Shown here: one piece after another, positions 1 to 5,860 of the stretch
Position numbering within the stretch: position 1 is the first letter of the stretch
How the letters are laid out: the number at the start of each line of letters is the position of its first letter
DNA from: Flavobacteriaceae bacterium UBA3078
GTDB taxonomy: Bacteria > Bacteroidota > Bacteroidia > Flavobacteriales > Flavobacteriaceae
Assembly: GCA_002366675.1 (NCBI GenBank)
Contig: DFBO01000038.1
Location: 1-10,465, forward strand
DNA: 10,465 nt
Direction of reading: 5' to 3'
Position numbers and translations under genes: made by a program
The notes under the pieces: model-generated
Told to the model about the DNA's origin: nothing
Databases searched by the model: none
What the model saw: only the letters and a program-made list of their open reading frames with translations

Positions 1-1658
1 TTGAAGTGAATATTCAAGATGTTAGACACTGGGTTTGGATATATTGATATCTCATTTAATTGATAATCATTGATATTTAAGTTGGTAAAACAAGTCCAAG
101 ATAAATCGTCAAAAACAACTCTATTACTTGTTACACTATTCCCATCTATAACAATAGATACGTTATCTTCAATATTGATATTTGGAATCGTGGTAGTTTG
201 AGAAACATCTTGATCGCCATAAGGTATCGTTCCAACAACATTACCATTTACTTTTAAATTGAACGTTCCACCTGAGCCTCCAAAGACACGTTTTGTAGTT
301 ACAGTTAATGCGCCAATACCTCCAGTAGCTTGAGGGGCTGTTAGACTACCATTTCTAATAGTAATAGCTCTGTTTGTTATGGTTTGATCTGTTCTTGCAT
401 CTGTAGCTACCCAATCTCCACCATCATCTCCAGTCCAGTTTCTTGTTTGATAACCACCATCATTAGCAGGAATGTTTTCAAAAGTTTCTGCCAAACAATT
501 TACGCCAACACCATTATCAGTTGTAGTTTCGCAGGCTTGATTGCTAAATCCAGATTCATTTCCAGTCGCATCTTTTGCCTTTATTGTAAAGCAATATTCG
601 GTATCTGCATTCAAACCAGTAACTGTGAATGAATTTGTAGTTGAATTGTAACTGTTTGTTCCATCCACATATATATCATAAGAAGCTACAGCAATATTAT
701 CTGTAGAAGCTGTCCAATCTAAGTCAATTGAAACATCTGTAGGATTTGAAGCTACAAGATTTGTTGGGTCAGTTGGAGATTCAGTATCAGGAGTTGTATT
801 CCAAATTAAAGCAACCCATTCTGGATGATCGACAAACGGATTTCTGTTAGTTTGATGATTGTAATAAATGTTATTATTTCTATCAATCTCTTTTTGAGAG
901 ACTGGGTCATTATTATGCCAAGTAACAAGGATATTTAAAAATGGGTCGTCAAGTGCTCTGTCTGAACTACCATCGAACATAGCATAAGCTCCCCAATTAT
1001 CAATTTGGTTTTCATAGCGTGTTGCAAAGTAAAAGTAAATACGTGCAATATCACCTTTAAACTCATCAATTGGTTCAAATACAGTAGATGTATATCCTGC
1101 AGAATAACCAGAATTTAAGTTTCCACCTAGTTTAGATCCATTTAAGGTTGGATTTGTAATACCACTTTGAGATGCTAAATTATTATCATCAACTCTTCCA
1201 AAAGGATAGTTGCTTCTAAATCCGTTGACACGACCATCAGTTGGCATGAGGATATGAGCATCACTTCGCATTGGAGTAGCGTCATTAAAAACTGATTGAG
1301 GAATAACATGTTCTTTGTTATAACAATCACCTTCACTGTTATAATTACCACATTCATCAGTAGTTGGTGTGTAACTATAAGGGTCGTTAGGTGTATTATT
1401 ACCATCGTTAGGAATTTCAGAATAAATATCTAAAATTGTTGAACTTCCATTTGAGTCGTAATAATAATCACGCTCATAGGTGGAAATAAAACCATCCATA
1501 GCATTATAGCCTTGATCATTATGGTTGTCAATAATGTTATGCAATTGTGTTTTTAATGTATAACCAGTTCCTGTAGCTGAATTGTAATAACCAGCTGGAA
1601 TTTGTGCAAAGGTTGTGGTTGAAACTATTAATAATAATAAGGTGTATAGATACTTCAT
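1..1658 (-). CDS. Secreted endonuclease I family nuclease with FN3 domain and T9SS sorting tail, 3' end cut by the window
   Basis: The frame is open from ATG at 1658 to the left edge (552 codons, no stop), so the C-terminus is missing. Residues 1-19 form a signal peptide ending FAQ. Residues about 25-285 match the endonuclease I family (Vvn/EndA/Dns type, beta-beta-alpha metal nuclease, non-specific DNA/RNA cleavage outside the cytoplasm). The conserved NKEHVIPQS lies at 114-122 with general base candidate H117 and metal ligand candidate E116. It is followed by the SDAH/MPTDGRVNGFRSNYPFG block at 132-154, with N145 and N150, and FKGDIARIYFYFATRYE at 200-216. A fibronectin type III domain follows (about 294-380), then a beta-rich region resembling a jelly roll (about 388-524). 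The start of a type IX secretion tail comes last, with YPNP at 540-543. Paired cysteines C103/C112 flank the active-site segment and may form a disulfide. The gene starts 6 bp after the methyltransferase stop, so the two are probably co-transcribed. A role in DNA scavenging or nutrient uptake is inferred. Confidence 0.93.
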   Translation of the reverse strand, partial: MKYLYTLLLLIVSTTTFAQIPAGYYNSATGTGYTLKTQLHNIIDNHNDQGYNAMDGFISTYERDYYYDSNGSSTILDIYSEIPNDGNNTPNDPYSYTPTTDECGNYNSEGDCYNKEHVIPQSVFNDATPMRSDAHILMPTDGRVNGFRSNYPFGRVDDNNLASQSGITNPTLNGSKLGGNLNSGYSAGYTSTVFEPIDEFKGDIARIYFYFATRYENQIDNWGAYAMFDGSSDRALDDPFLNILVTWHNNDPVSQKEIDRNNNIYYNHQTNRNPFVDHPEWVALIWNTTPDTESPTDPTNLVASNPTDVSIDLDWTASTDNIAVASYDIYVDGTNSYNSTTNSFTVTGLNADTEYCFTIKAKDATGNESGFSNQACETTTDNGVGVNCLAETFENIPANDGGYQTRNWTGDDGGDWVATDARTDQTITNRAITIRNGSLTAPQATGGIGALTVTTKRVFGGSGGTFNLKVNGNVVGTIPYGDQDVSQTTTIPNINIEDNVSIVIDGNSVTSNRVVFDDLSWTCFTNLNINDYQLNEISIYPNPVSNILNIHF

Positions 1659-1664
1659 TCGTTT

Positions 1665-2879
1665 TTATTTTTTCTTTTCTAATAAGGCCATGTAAAATCC
1701 ATCAAAACTAGTTTTATGTGATAAGACTTTATTATCTTTTACAAAGGTAAAATCTTTTCCTTCATCTGATGTTAAAAATTTATCAACTTGTTCTTGGTTT
1801 TCAGAAGGTAAAACTGAGCATGTTGCATAAACAAGTTGTCCTCCAGTTTTTACCATTCTAGAATATTGTTTAAGAATATCCTGTTGTGTTTTTTTAATTT
1901 TTTCTATAAAATCGGGTTGTAATTTCCATTTAGCATCTGGATTTCTACGCAATACACCAATTCCTGAGCAAGGAGCATCAATTAAAACGCGATCTGCTTT
2001 ATCATATAGTTTTTTTATAACTTTAGTTGAATCTATATGTCTTGGTTCTATATTATGTGCACCATTACGTTTGGCTCTACGTTTTAATTCTTTTAATTTA
2101 TTAGCGTAAATGTCTAGTGCAATAATCTGACCCTTGTTTTCCATAAGAGAAGCCAAATGCAAAGCTTTACCACCAGCTCCAGCACAAGTGTCTACAACAC
2201 GCATTCCAGGTTCTACATTTAAAAATTCGGCTACTAATTGCGAAGATGCATCTTGAACTTCAAAATGACCATTTTGGAAAGCTTCAGAAGTAAAGACGTT
2301 TGCACGTTCTTTTAATTTTAAAGCGTTTGGGTAACCCTTTATAAATTCGGTATCTATTTCTAAATCAAATAATTCTGATTGAAGTTTTTCTTTTGTAGTT
2401 TTAAGCGTGTTTACTCTTAAAACAACATCTGCTTGTTCGTTTAAAGCAGCTATTTCTTTTGTCCAAACTGTTTTTCCAAGTTCTTTTTCTCCTAAATCGT
2501 CTAACCAATCTGGAATAGACTCTTTGTATTTTCTAATTTTGGAAAGCTCGTCAAAACGACCTTTGATTTTTCTTGTAGGTGTATTTTCAAAATATGTCCA
2601 ATCAGGTAATTTAATACCTCTTAGAGTTGCCCAAACGGCAAATATGCGCCAAATATCGTCGCGGCTAAAAGGTTCTTTTACATCTGCAATCTCAGCATAT
2701 AGACGTTTCCAACGTACTATATCGTAAGTGGTTTCAGCTACAAAAGCACGATCTCTCGCTCCCCAACGTTTGTCTCGTTTTAATAATTGTTGGATAACTT
2801 TATCTGCATAAAAGCCTTCATTAAAGATTTGTAATAAACCATCGACAGTTGCAAAACATAAATTCCTGTGTAATCTCAT
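1665..2879 (-). CDS. RsmB/NOP family SAM-dependent RNA (cytosine-5) methyltransferase
   Basis: This 404-residue cytoplasmic enzyme is predicted to transfer a methyl group from SAM to C5 of a cytosine in RNA, probably rRNA. Motif I, VVDTCAGAGGK (about 228-238), binds SAM, with the acidic motif ALDIYANK downstream. Motif IV is DAPCSGIGVLRRNP (C304) and motif VI is YATCSVLPSENQ (C354). The two cysteines are the pair that m5C methyltransferases use for product release and covalent attack. The N-terminal 130 residues, beginning MRLHRNL, are typical of the Bacteroidota version. A longer frame starts at ATG 2969, but its first 30 residues do not look like the family and they cover the promoter at 2898-2929, so 2879 is chosen. 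It is shorter than E. coli RsmB and the NusB-like RNA-binding part is not obvious, so the exact rRNA target is unknown and no symbol is given. It is divergent from the lipoprotein gene and probably co-transcribed with the nuclease. Confidence 0.93.
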   Translation of the reverse strand: MRLHRNLCFATVDGLLQIFNEGFYADKVIQQLLKRDKRWGARDRAFVAETTYDIVRWKRLYAEIADVKEPFSRDDIWRIFAVWATLRGIKLPDWTYFENTPTRKIKGRFDELSKIRKYKESIPDWLDDLGEKELGKTVWTKEIAALNEQADVVLRVNTLKTTKEKLQSELFDLEIDTEFIKGYPNALKLKERANVFTSEAFQNGHFEVQDASSQLVAEFLNVEPGMRVVDTCAGAGGKALHLASLMENKGQIIALDIYANKLKELKRRAKRNGAHNIEPRHIDSTKVIKKLYDKADRVLIDAPCSGIGVLRRNPDAKWKLQPDFIEKIKKTQQDILKQYSRMVKTGGQLVYATCSVLPSENQEQVDKFLTSDEGKDFTFVKDNKVLSHKTSFDGFYMALLEKKK

Positions 2880-2897
2880 TTTAATTTTATAAGCGTG

Positions 2898-2929
2898 CAA
2901 AGTTACGTTAATTGCCTCGAATTCACGAA
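2898..2929 (-). promoter_or_regulatory. Bacteroidota-type housekeeping promoter for the methyltransferase-nuclease unit
   Basis: On the minus strand, TAACTTTG at 2905-2898 fits the Bacteroidota -7 consensus TAnnTTTG exactly. TTCG at 2929-2926 lies 20 nt upstream and is one mismatch from the -33 TTTG. The predicted transcript would begin about 10-13 nt before ATG 2879. This is evidence that translation does not start at the further upstream ATG 2969. Confidence 0.7.
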
Positions 2930-2956
2930 TGTTTTTATTATTTAGACGAATAGACT

Positions 2957-2964
2957 TATCTTTC
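2957..2964 (+). promoter_or_regulatory. Possible -7 element for the Asp-box lipoprotein gene
   Basis: TATCTTTC matches TAnnTTTG at all but the last base and lies 16 nt before ATG 2981. At 20 nt upstream there is only a TTTT (2933-2936) in place of TTTG, so the -33 part is weak. It is the best candidate in the 101-bp divergent spacer, which it would share with the minus-strand promoter. Confidence 0.35.
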
Positions 2965-2980
2965 CTCAAAAATTTATAAA

Positions 2981-4024
2981 ATGAGAACCCTTATTTGTTT
3001 TATTATATGTTGTGGATTATTGATTTCTTGTGAAGAAAAAGAGACTTTTATTCCAAGAAATTTTGATTCTATTGAAATTGAAAACATTCTTGAAGATTCT
3101 TTATTAAGTATACGAGCCATTGATATTTTGAATGATAAAAGTCTAGCTTTTGCTGCAAACAATGGTGCTTATGGTTTATATAATCCTAATAAAAAAAGTT
3201 GGCAGATATCTAAACAAGAGTATGATTCTTTGCAACTTGAATTTAGATCTATTGCACATACATCAACTGATTTCTTTATGTTAAGTGTAGCTAATCCAGC
3301 CTTACTATTTAAAACAGGAGATCTAGGAAATATGGATTTAGTTTACCTAGAAGAACATCCAAAAGTTTTTTACGATGCTATGGCATTTTGGAATGATAAA
3401 GAAGGGATTGCTATTGGAGATACAACAGACGATTGTCTTGGAATTATAATAACCAGAGATGGTGGAAACACTTGGAATAAAATTTCTTGTAGCGATTTGC
3501 CAAAAGGCATAGATGGAGAAGGTGCTTTTGCAGCTAGTAATACGAATATAACTATAGTTGGAGAGAATGCTTGGGTAGCTACTACCACTGGAAGAGTTTA
3601 TTATTCCAAAGATAAAGGTTTGTCTTGGGATGCTATACAAACACCAATAATGAATAATAAAGAAACAGAAGGCATTTATTCAATCCATTTTTATGATGCA
3701 TTAAACGGTTATGCTATTGGTGGAGATTATACTAAGCCTGATGCTAATGAGGCTAATAAAATAATTACTAAAGATGGTGGAAAAACTTGGCAATTAGTTG
3801 CAGAAGGACAAACTCCAGGTTATAGAAGTTGCGTACAATATATTCCTCAGAGGCAAGGTAAAGAACTTGTTACTGTTGGGTATAAAGGTGTTGATTATAG
3901 TAACGATGGAGGTTATACTTGGAAAGAATTAAGTAAAGAAGGGTTTTATACGTTACGTTTTTTAAACGATAGTGTGGCTTACGCTTCTGGTTATGGAAGA
4001 ATAAGTAAATTAACTTTTAAATAA
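2981..4024 (+). CDS. Lipoprotein with four Asp-box (BNR) repeats, sialidase/YCF48-like beta-propeller fold
   Basis: This is a 347-residue protein. It begins with a short hydrophobic signal and a lipobox LISC, giving lipidated C17 followed by EEKE, so it is predicted to sit on the outer or inner membrane facing away from the cytoplasm. Four Asp-box motifs of the form S/T-x-D-x-G-x-T/S-W are directly visible: TRDGGNTW (158-165), SKDKGLSW (209-216), TKDGGKTW (263-270) and SNDGGYTW (307-314). Asp-boxes mark turns in beta-propellers of sialidases, sortilin and the photosystem II assembly factor Ycf48/HCF136. Flavobacterial relatives are usually annotated as oxidoreductase or glycosyl hydrolase BNR-repeat protein. 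No sialidase arginine triad or FRIP motif is evident, so an enzymatic role is doubtful, and a binding or assembly role is equally possible. It is a single-gene unit transcribed away from the methyltransferase and ended by the shared terminator at 4023-4053. Confidence 0.88.
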   Translation: MRTLICFIICCGLLISCEEKETFIPRNFDSIEIENILEDSLLSIRAIDILNDKSLAFAANNGAYGLYNPNKKSWQISKQEYDSLQLEFRSIAHTSTDFFMLSVANPALLFKTGDLGNMDLVYLEEHPKVFYDAMAFWNDKEGIAIGDTTDDCLGIIITRDGGNTWNKISCSDLPKGIDGEGAFAASNTNITIVGENAWVATTTGRVYYSKDKGLSWDAIQTPIMNNKETEGIYSIHFYDALNGYAIGGDYTKPDANEANKIITKDGGKTWQLVAEGQTPGYRSCVQYIPQRQGKELVTVGYKGVDYSNDGGYTWKELSKEGFYTLRFLNDSVAYASGYGRISKLTFK

Positions 4025-4053
4025 AAAAAAGGAGCCAATTGGCTCCTTTTTTT
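4023..4053. terminator. Bidirectional intrinsic terminator between convergent genes
   Basis: A perfect stem, GGAGCC / GGCTCC with an AATT centre (4031-4046), is preceded by eight A (4023-4030) and followed by seven T (4047-4053). It therefore reads as stem plus U-tract on both strands. It overlaps the stop codon of the plus-strand lipoprotein gene (4022-4024) and that of the minus-strand Spy-like gene (4052-4054), which leaves only 27 bp between the two coding regions. Confidence 0.93.
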
Positions 4054-4495
4054 ATGGTCTTGGTTTTCCTTCAGGACGATGTCTTTTTCTATATTCTTCA
4101 AACATTTTTTGTTTAAAGTCGTCTTCAGCTTTTTTAAGTTGAACAATTTTTTTTGCAGAAATAATTTTTTGTAAATCAGTAATAAGATTGGTGTAGATTT
4201 CGTTCCTTCTACTGTTTAGTGCTTTCATTTCTACCAGCATGGCATTAGCTTCAGCTTCAGTTAATTTTTTAAAATCGATCTCTTTTTTATCTCTATGTCC
4301 ATCACTTCTTAAAGCATTTTTATCTTCTTCAAATTTATTGTAAACAGGCCAAAATTTTTCAGCTTCAGCTTTTGTTAAATCTAGTTGTTCTGTAATGTAA
4401 GCTATTTTAAGTGCTTTAATTCTTTCGTGCTTGTCTTGAGCGAAACCTGTTATGCCCAAGAATATTAAAACGATTAATAAGATGTTTTTTTTCAT
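4052..4495 (-). CDS. Spy/CpxP-like periplasmic protein, sensor partner of an ECF sigma factor
   Basis: This is a 147-residue exported protein. Residues 1-20 form a signal peptide (KKN, then a hydrophobic stretch ending GFAQ). The mature part is almost wholly charged and helical, without cysteines. It carries the segment LDLTKAEAEKFWPVYNKFEEDK (about 38-59), which corresponds to the LTxEQ-type helix of Spy/CpxP proteins, and a second helical stretch at 78-135 (LTEAEANAMLVEM, then LKKAEDDFKQKMFEEYRKRHRP). The C-terminus is very basic (RKRHRPEGKPRP). Family members act as periplasmic chaperones or as sensors of envelope stress, and flavobacterial copies are often annotated as sensor of ECF-type sigma factor. 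The gene is last in the sigma operon, 13 bp after the membrane protein, with no separate promoter seen. Its role in signalling is inferred from position. Confidence 0.8.
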   Translation of the reverse strand: MKKNILLIVLIFLGITGFAQDKHERIKALKIAYITEQLDLTKAEAEKFWPVYNKFEEDKNALRSDGHRDKKEIDFKKLTEAEANAMLVEMKALNSRRNEIYTNLITDLQKIISAKKIVQLKKAEDDFKQKMFEEYRKRHRPEGKPRP

Positions 4496-4508
4496 TTGTA
4501 ATATGATA

Positions 4509-5006
4509 TTATTCAGATATAAAATCTTCTAAATCTGATGTGTTGAGTAAATAATTTTCAAGGGAAGCATCGCTTATTGCTTCATCTGAAATAAATGATG
4601 AGATGTCAATATCTTCAATAATTTCAGCTTCTAAATCTAAAGTTTCAAACTCTTGGGATAAAACATAGTTTTCTAAAGTTTCAGTTTCAATACCATCAAA
4701 AGAGATGCTATTGTCAAAAACAACGAGATTAAAAAGTAAAGCAATTGCAGCTGCAATACTTGTAATAGCAATAATAGTTCTTTTTGAAACTAAAGAAATG
4801 ACTTTCGATTCTTGATTTTTTGATATTCGAGGAATGATTCTATCTTCAAGAGATTCAAAATAATTTTCAGGAGTTTTATGTCCTGTTCTTGTTACTTTTT
4901 CTTCTAGATTAATTTGAGTAAGAATCGTTTCTTCTAAATTAGAAAAATAATCTTCTGGAGTTTTAAACCCTGAATTCTTTATTTGATGTAACTTGTTCTT
5001 TTTCAT
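4509..5006 (-). CDS. Single-pass membrane protein, probable anti-sigma factor with tandem TPExYF motif
   Basis: This is a 165-residue protein with no enzyme motif. The N-terminal part contains two copies of one motif: GFKTPEDYFSNLEETIL (13-29) and GHKTPENYFESLEDRII (42-58). A basic stretch (K68, K75, R76) is followed by one membrane segment at about 77-97 (TIIAITSIAAAIALLFNLVV). By the positive-inside rule the repeats would be cytoplasmic. The remaining 68 residues are acidic, with no Lys or Arg, and include two LENY(V/L)L segments (111-116 and 149-154). Its position between an ECF sigma gene (33 bp upstream) and a Spy-like sensor gene, together with the topology, points to an anti-sigma factor. 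It does not show the ZAS zinc motif or the FecR architecture. The motif recurs in flavobacterial hypothetical proteins beside ECF sigma genes as far as I recall, but no experimental role is known to me. A second copy of the operon promoter element precedes it at 5013-5044. Confidence 0.7.
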   Translation of the reverse strand: MKKNKLHQIKNSGFKTPEDYFSNLEETILTQINLEEKVTRTGHKTPENYFESLEDRIIPRISKNQESKVISLVSKRTIIAITSIAAAIALLFNLVVFDNSISFDGIETETLENYVLSQEFETLDLEAEIIEDIDISSFISDEAISDASLENYLLNTSDLEDFISE

Positions 5007-5012
5007 TTCAAT

Positions 5013-5044
5013 TATTAGACACTTTTTTGTTTAATAGGTTTAAT
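5013..5044 (-). promoter_or_regulatory. Second ECF-type promoter-like element, internal to the sigma operon
   Basis: On the minus strand ATTAAAC (5044-5038) is followed after 14 nt by AGTGTCTAATA (5023-5013). AAC and GTC are 17 nt apart, as in many ECF promoters (-35 AAC, -10 GTC). The upstream half overlaps the sigma gene stop codon (5042-5040), and the downstream end lies 6 nt before ATG 5006. It is a near copy of the element at 5596-5627. A second ATTAAAC at 5035-5029 lies within it, at a spacing that does not fit. Confidence 0.55.
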
Positions 5045-5588
5045 TGTTATTTAGATAGCTTTCAACTTTTTTTACTGCTATATGGTAAGATGCTTTTAAA
5101 GCTCCTTCACTGGTTTCCAATATTTCAGACATATTTTTATAAGTTATTTCTTGAAAATATTTCATATTAAATACCAATTGTTGTTTTTCGGGTAAGGTTG
5201 AAATGGCCTTTTGTAATTTAAGTTGAATAACATCTCCATCAAAATAAATATCTGCTTCAAGATTATTTATAGCTAATTGATTTACTTCTTCATTTGAAAT
5301 ATGCATCTGTCTAGCCCTTTTTTTTATAAAAGTTAAAGATTCGTTAGTTGCAATTCTGTACATCCAGGAATAAAGTTTGCTATCTCCATTAAAACCGTCT
5401 ATGTTTTTATAGACTTTTATAAAGGTGTTTTGGAGCACATCGTCTGCATCGTCATGAGATTTTACAATATTTCTTATATGCCAATATAAACGTTCTTTAT
5501 ACAGAGTTACTAACTCTCGAAACGCGCTTTCACTTTTGTCTCTAGATTTTAGTTGTTGTAAAAGATTTAATTCCTCAGTCACGTGCAT
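5040..5588 (-). CDS. ECF-type RNA polymerase sigma factor
   Basis: The 182-residue length is usual for group 4 (ECF) sigma factors, which redirect RNA polymerase to stress promoters. Region 2 spans about 23-91: the core-binding segment DDADDVLQNTFIKVYKNID (46-64) and the -10 recognition/melting segment SWMYRIATNES (74-84). A linker of about 30 residues lacks region 3. Region 4 (about 124-178) contains LPEKQQLVFNMKYF and the helix-turn-helix MSEILETSEGALKASYHIAVKKV. Start ATG 5588 fits the normal short N-terminus before the LLQQLKS segment, and no other in-frame Met occurs before residue 76. It is first in an operon with the probable anti-sigma factor and the Spy-like sensor, so it is likely held at the membrane until envelope stress. 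A promoter-like element at 5596-5627 suggests that it drives its own gene. Confidence 0.95.
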   Translation of the reverse strand: MHVTEELNLLQQLKSRDKSESAFRELVTLYKERLYWHIRNIVKSHDDADDVLQNTFIKVYKNIDGFNGDSKLYSWMYRIATNESLTFIKKRARQMHISNEEVNQLAINNLEADIYFDGDVIQLKLQKAISTLPEKQQLVFNMKYFQEITYKNMSEILETSEGALKASYHIAVKKVESYLNNN

Positions 5589-5595
5589 ATTTTAG

Positions 5596-5627
5596 TATTG
5601 GACACTATAATTTACTAAAAGTTTAAT
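5596..5627 (-). promoter_or_regulatory. ECF-type promoter-like element before the sigma factor gene
   Basis: On the minus strand ATTAAAC (5627-5621) is followed after 14 nt by AGTGTCCAATA (5606-5596). AAC and GTC are 17 nt apart. It ends 7 nt before ATG 5588, so a start about 6-8 nt past GTC would give an almost leaderless mRNA. No TAnnTTTG housekeeping element was found in 5630-5860 on this strand, which leaves this as the best promoter candidate for the operon. Confidence 0.55.
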
Positions 5628-5684
5628 GTAAAAAAATGTTAAATATATAAATAATTGAAAATCAATTTTTTAAAATTAAAAACA

Positions 5685-5713
5685 TCGATGAACTACACTA
5701 TTAGCTCGATGAA
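5685..5713. repeat. 8-bp direct repeat TCGATGAA with 21-bp period
   Basis: TCGATGAA occurs at 5685-5692 and again at 5706-5713, two helical turns apart, about 97-125 bp upstream of the sigma gene start. This is the geometry of a dimeric or tandem regulator site, but the sequence matches no operator I recognise and could be chance. Confidence 0.35.
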
Positions 5714-5776
5714 TAACAGTTTTTATTTGTTTTATATTAGAATTTGTTTTATGTTTACATATACCGACCTACTTAG

Positions 5777-5802
5777 TTGTTAGTTTCCCCCAAGTCTAAC
5801 AA
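5777..5802. other. Hairpin with C-rich loop in the intergenic region
   Basis: A perfect 7-bp stem, TTGTTAG / CTAACAA, encloses a 12-nt loop (5784-5795) containing CCCCC, the only such C run in this otherwise very AT-rich spacer. It lies 10 bp from the terminator stem at 5813-5834, on the far side of the ABC transporter gene. There is no T run after it, so it is not itself a terminator. The function is unknown. Confidence 0.4.
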
Positions 5803-5806
5803 TAGC

Positions 5807-5840
5807 AAAAAAGGACAACATGAAAGTGTTGTCCTTTTTT
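5807..5840 (-). terminator. Intrinsic terminator after the ABC exporter gene
   Basis: An 8-bp stem, GGACAACA / TGTTGTCC (5813-5820 and 5827-5834), with a 6-nt loop is flanked by six A and six T. Read on the minus strand it stands about 20 nt after the exporter stop codon (5863-5861) and has a U tract, ending the glycosyltransferase-mutase-exporter unit. It is symmetric and would also stop plus-strand transcripts from the spacer. Confidence 0.9.
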
Positions 5841-5860
5841 AATTTATTAGGGTTTAAGTT

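Noticed and set aside
384..632. 82-codon open frame on the plus strand, rich in Ile, Ser and Cys
   Set aside because: It lies antisense within the well-supported endonuclease gene and its composition is that of a mirror frame; no motif or promoter.
1742..1749. TACCTTTG on the minus strand within the methyltransferase gene, a match to the -7 consensus that could serve the nuclease gene
   Set aside because: Six fixed bases occur often by chance in this composition, no -33 element was established, and a 6-bp gap already explains co-transcription.
3347..3640. Two overlapping minus-strand open frames within the lipoprotein gene
   Set aside because: They cover the Asp-box repeats of the plus-strand gene and have no family features of their own.
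5685..5713. LytTR-type operator, because two repeats lie 21 bp apart
   Set aside because: The spacing fits, but TCGATGAA does not resemble the GTT-containing LytTR half-site, and no LytTR gene is in the window.
5688..5783. Possible 31-codon plus-strand peptide gene starting MNYTISSMNN and ending just before the C-loop hairpin
   Set aside because: Hydrophobic peptides of this size arise readily in AT-rich spacers; no promoter, no ribosome-binding signal and no recognised homology. It would only be of interest if the spacer proves to be transcribed on the plus strand.
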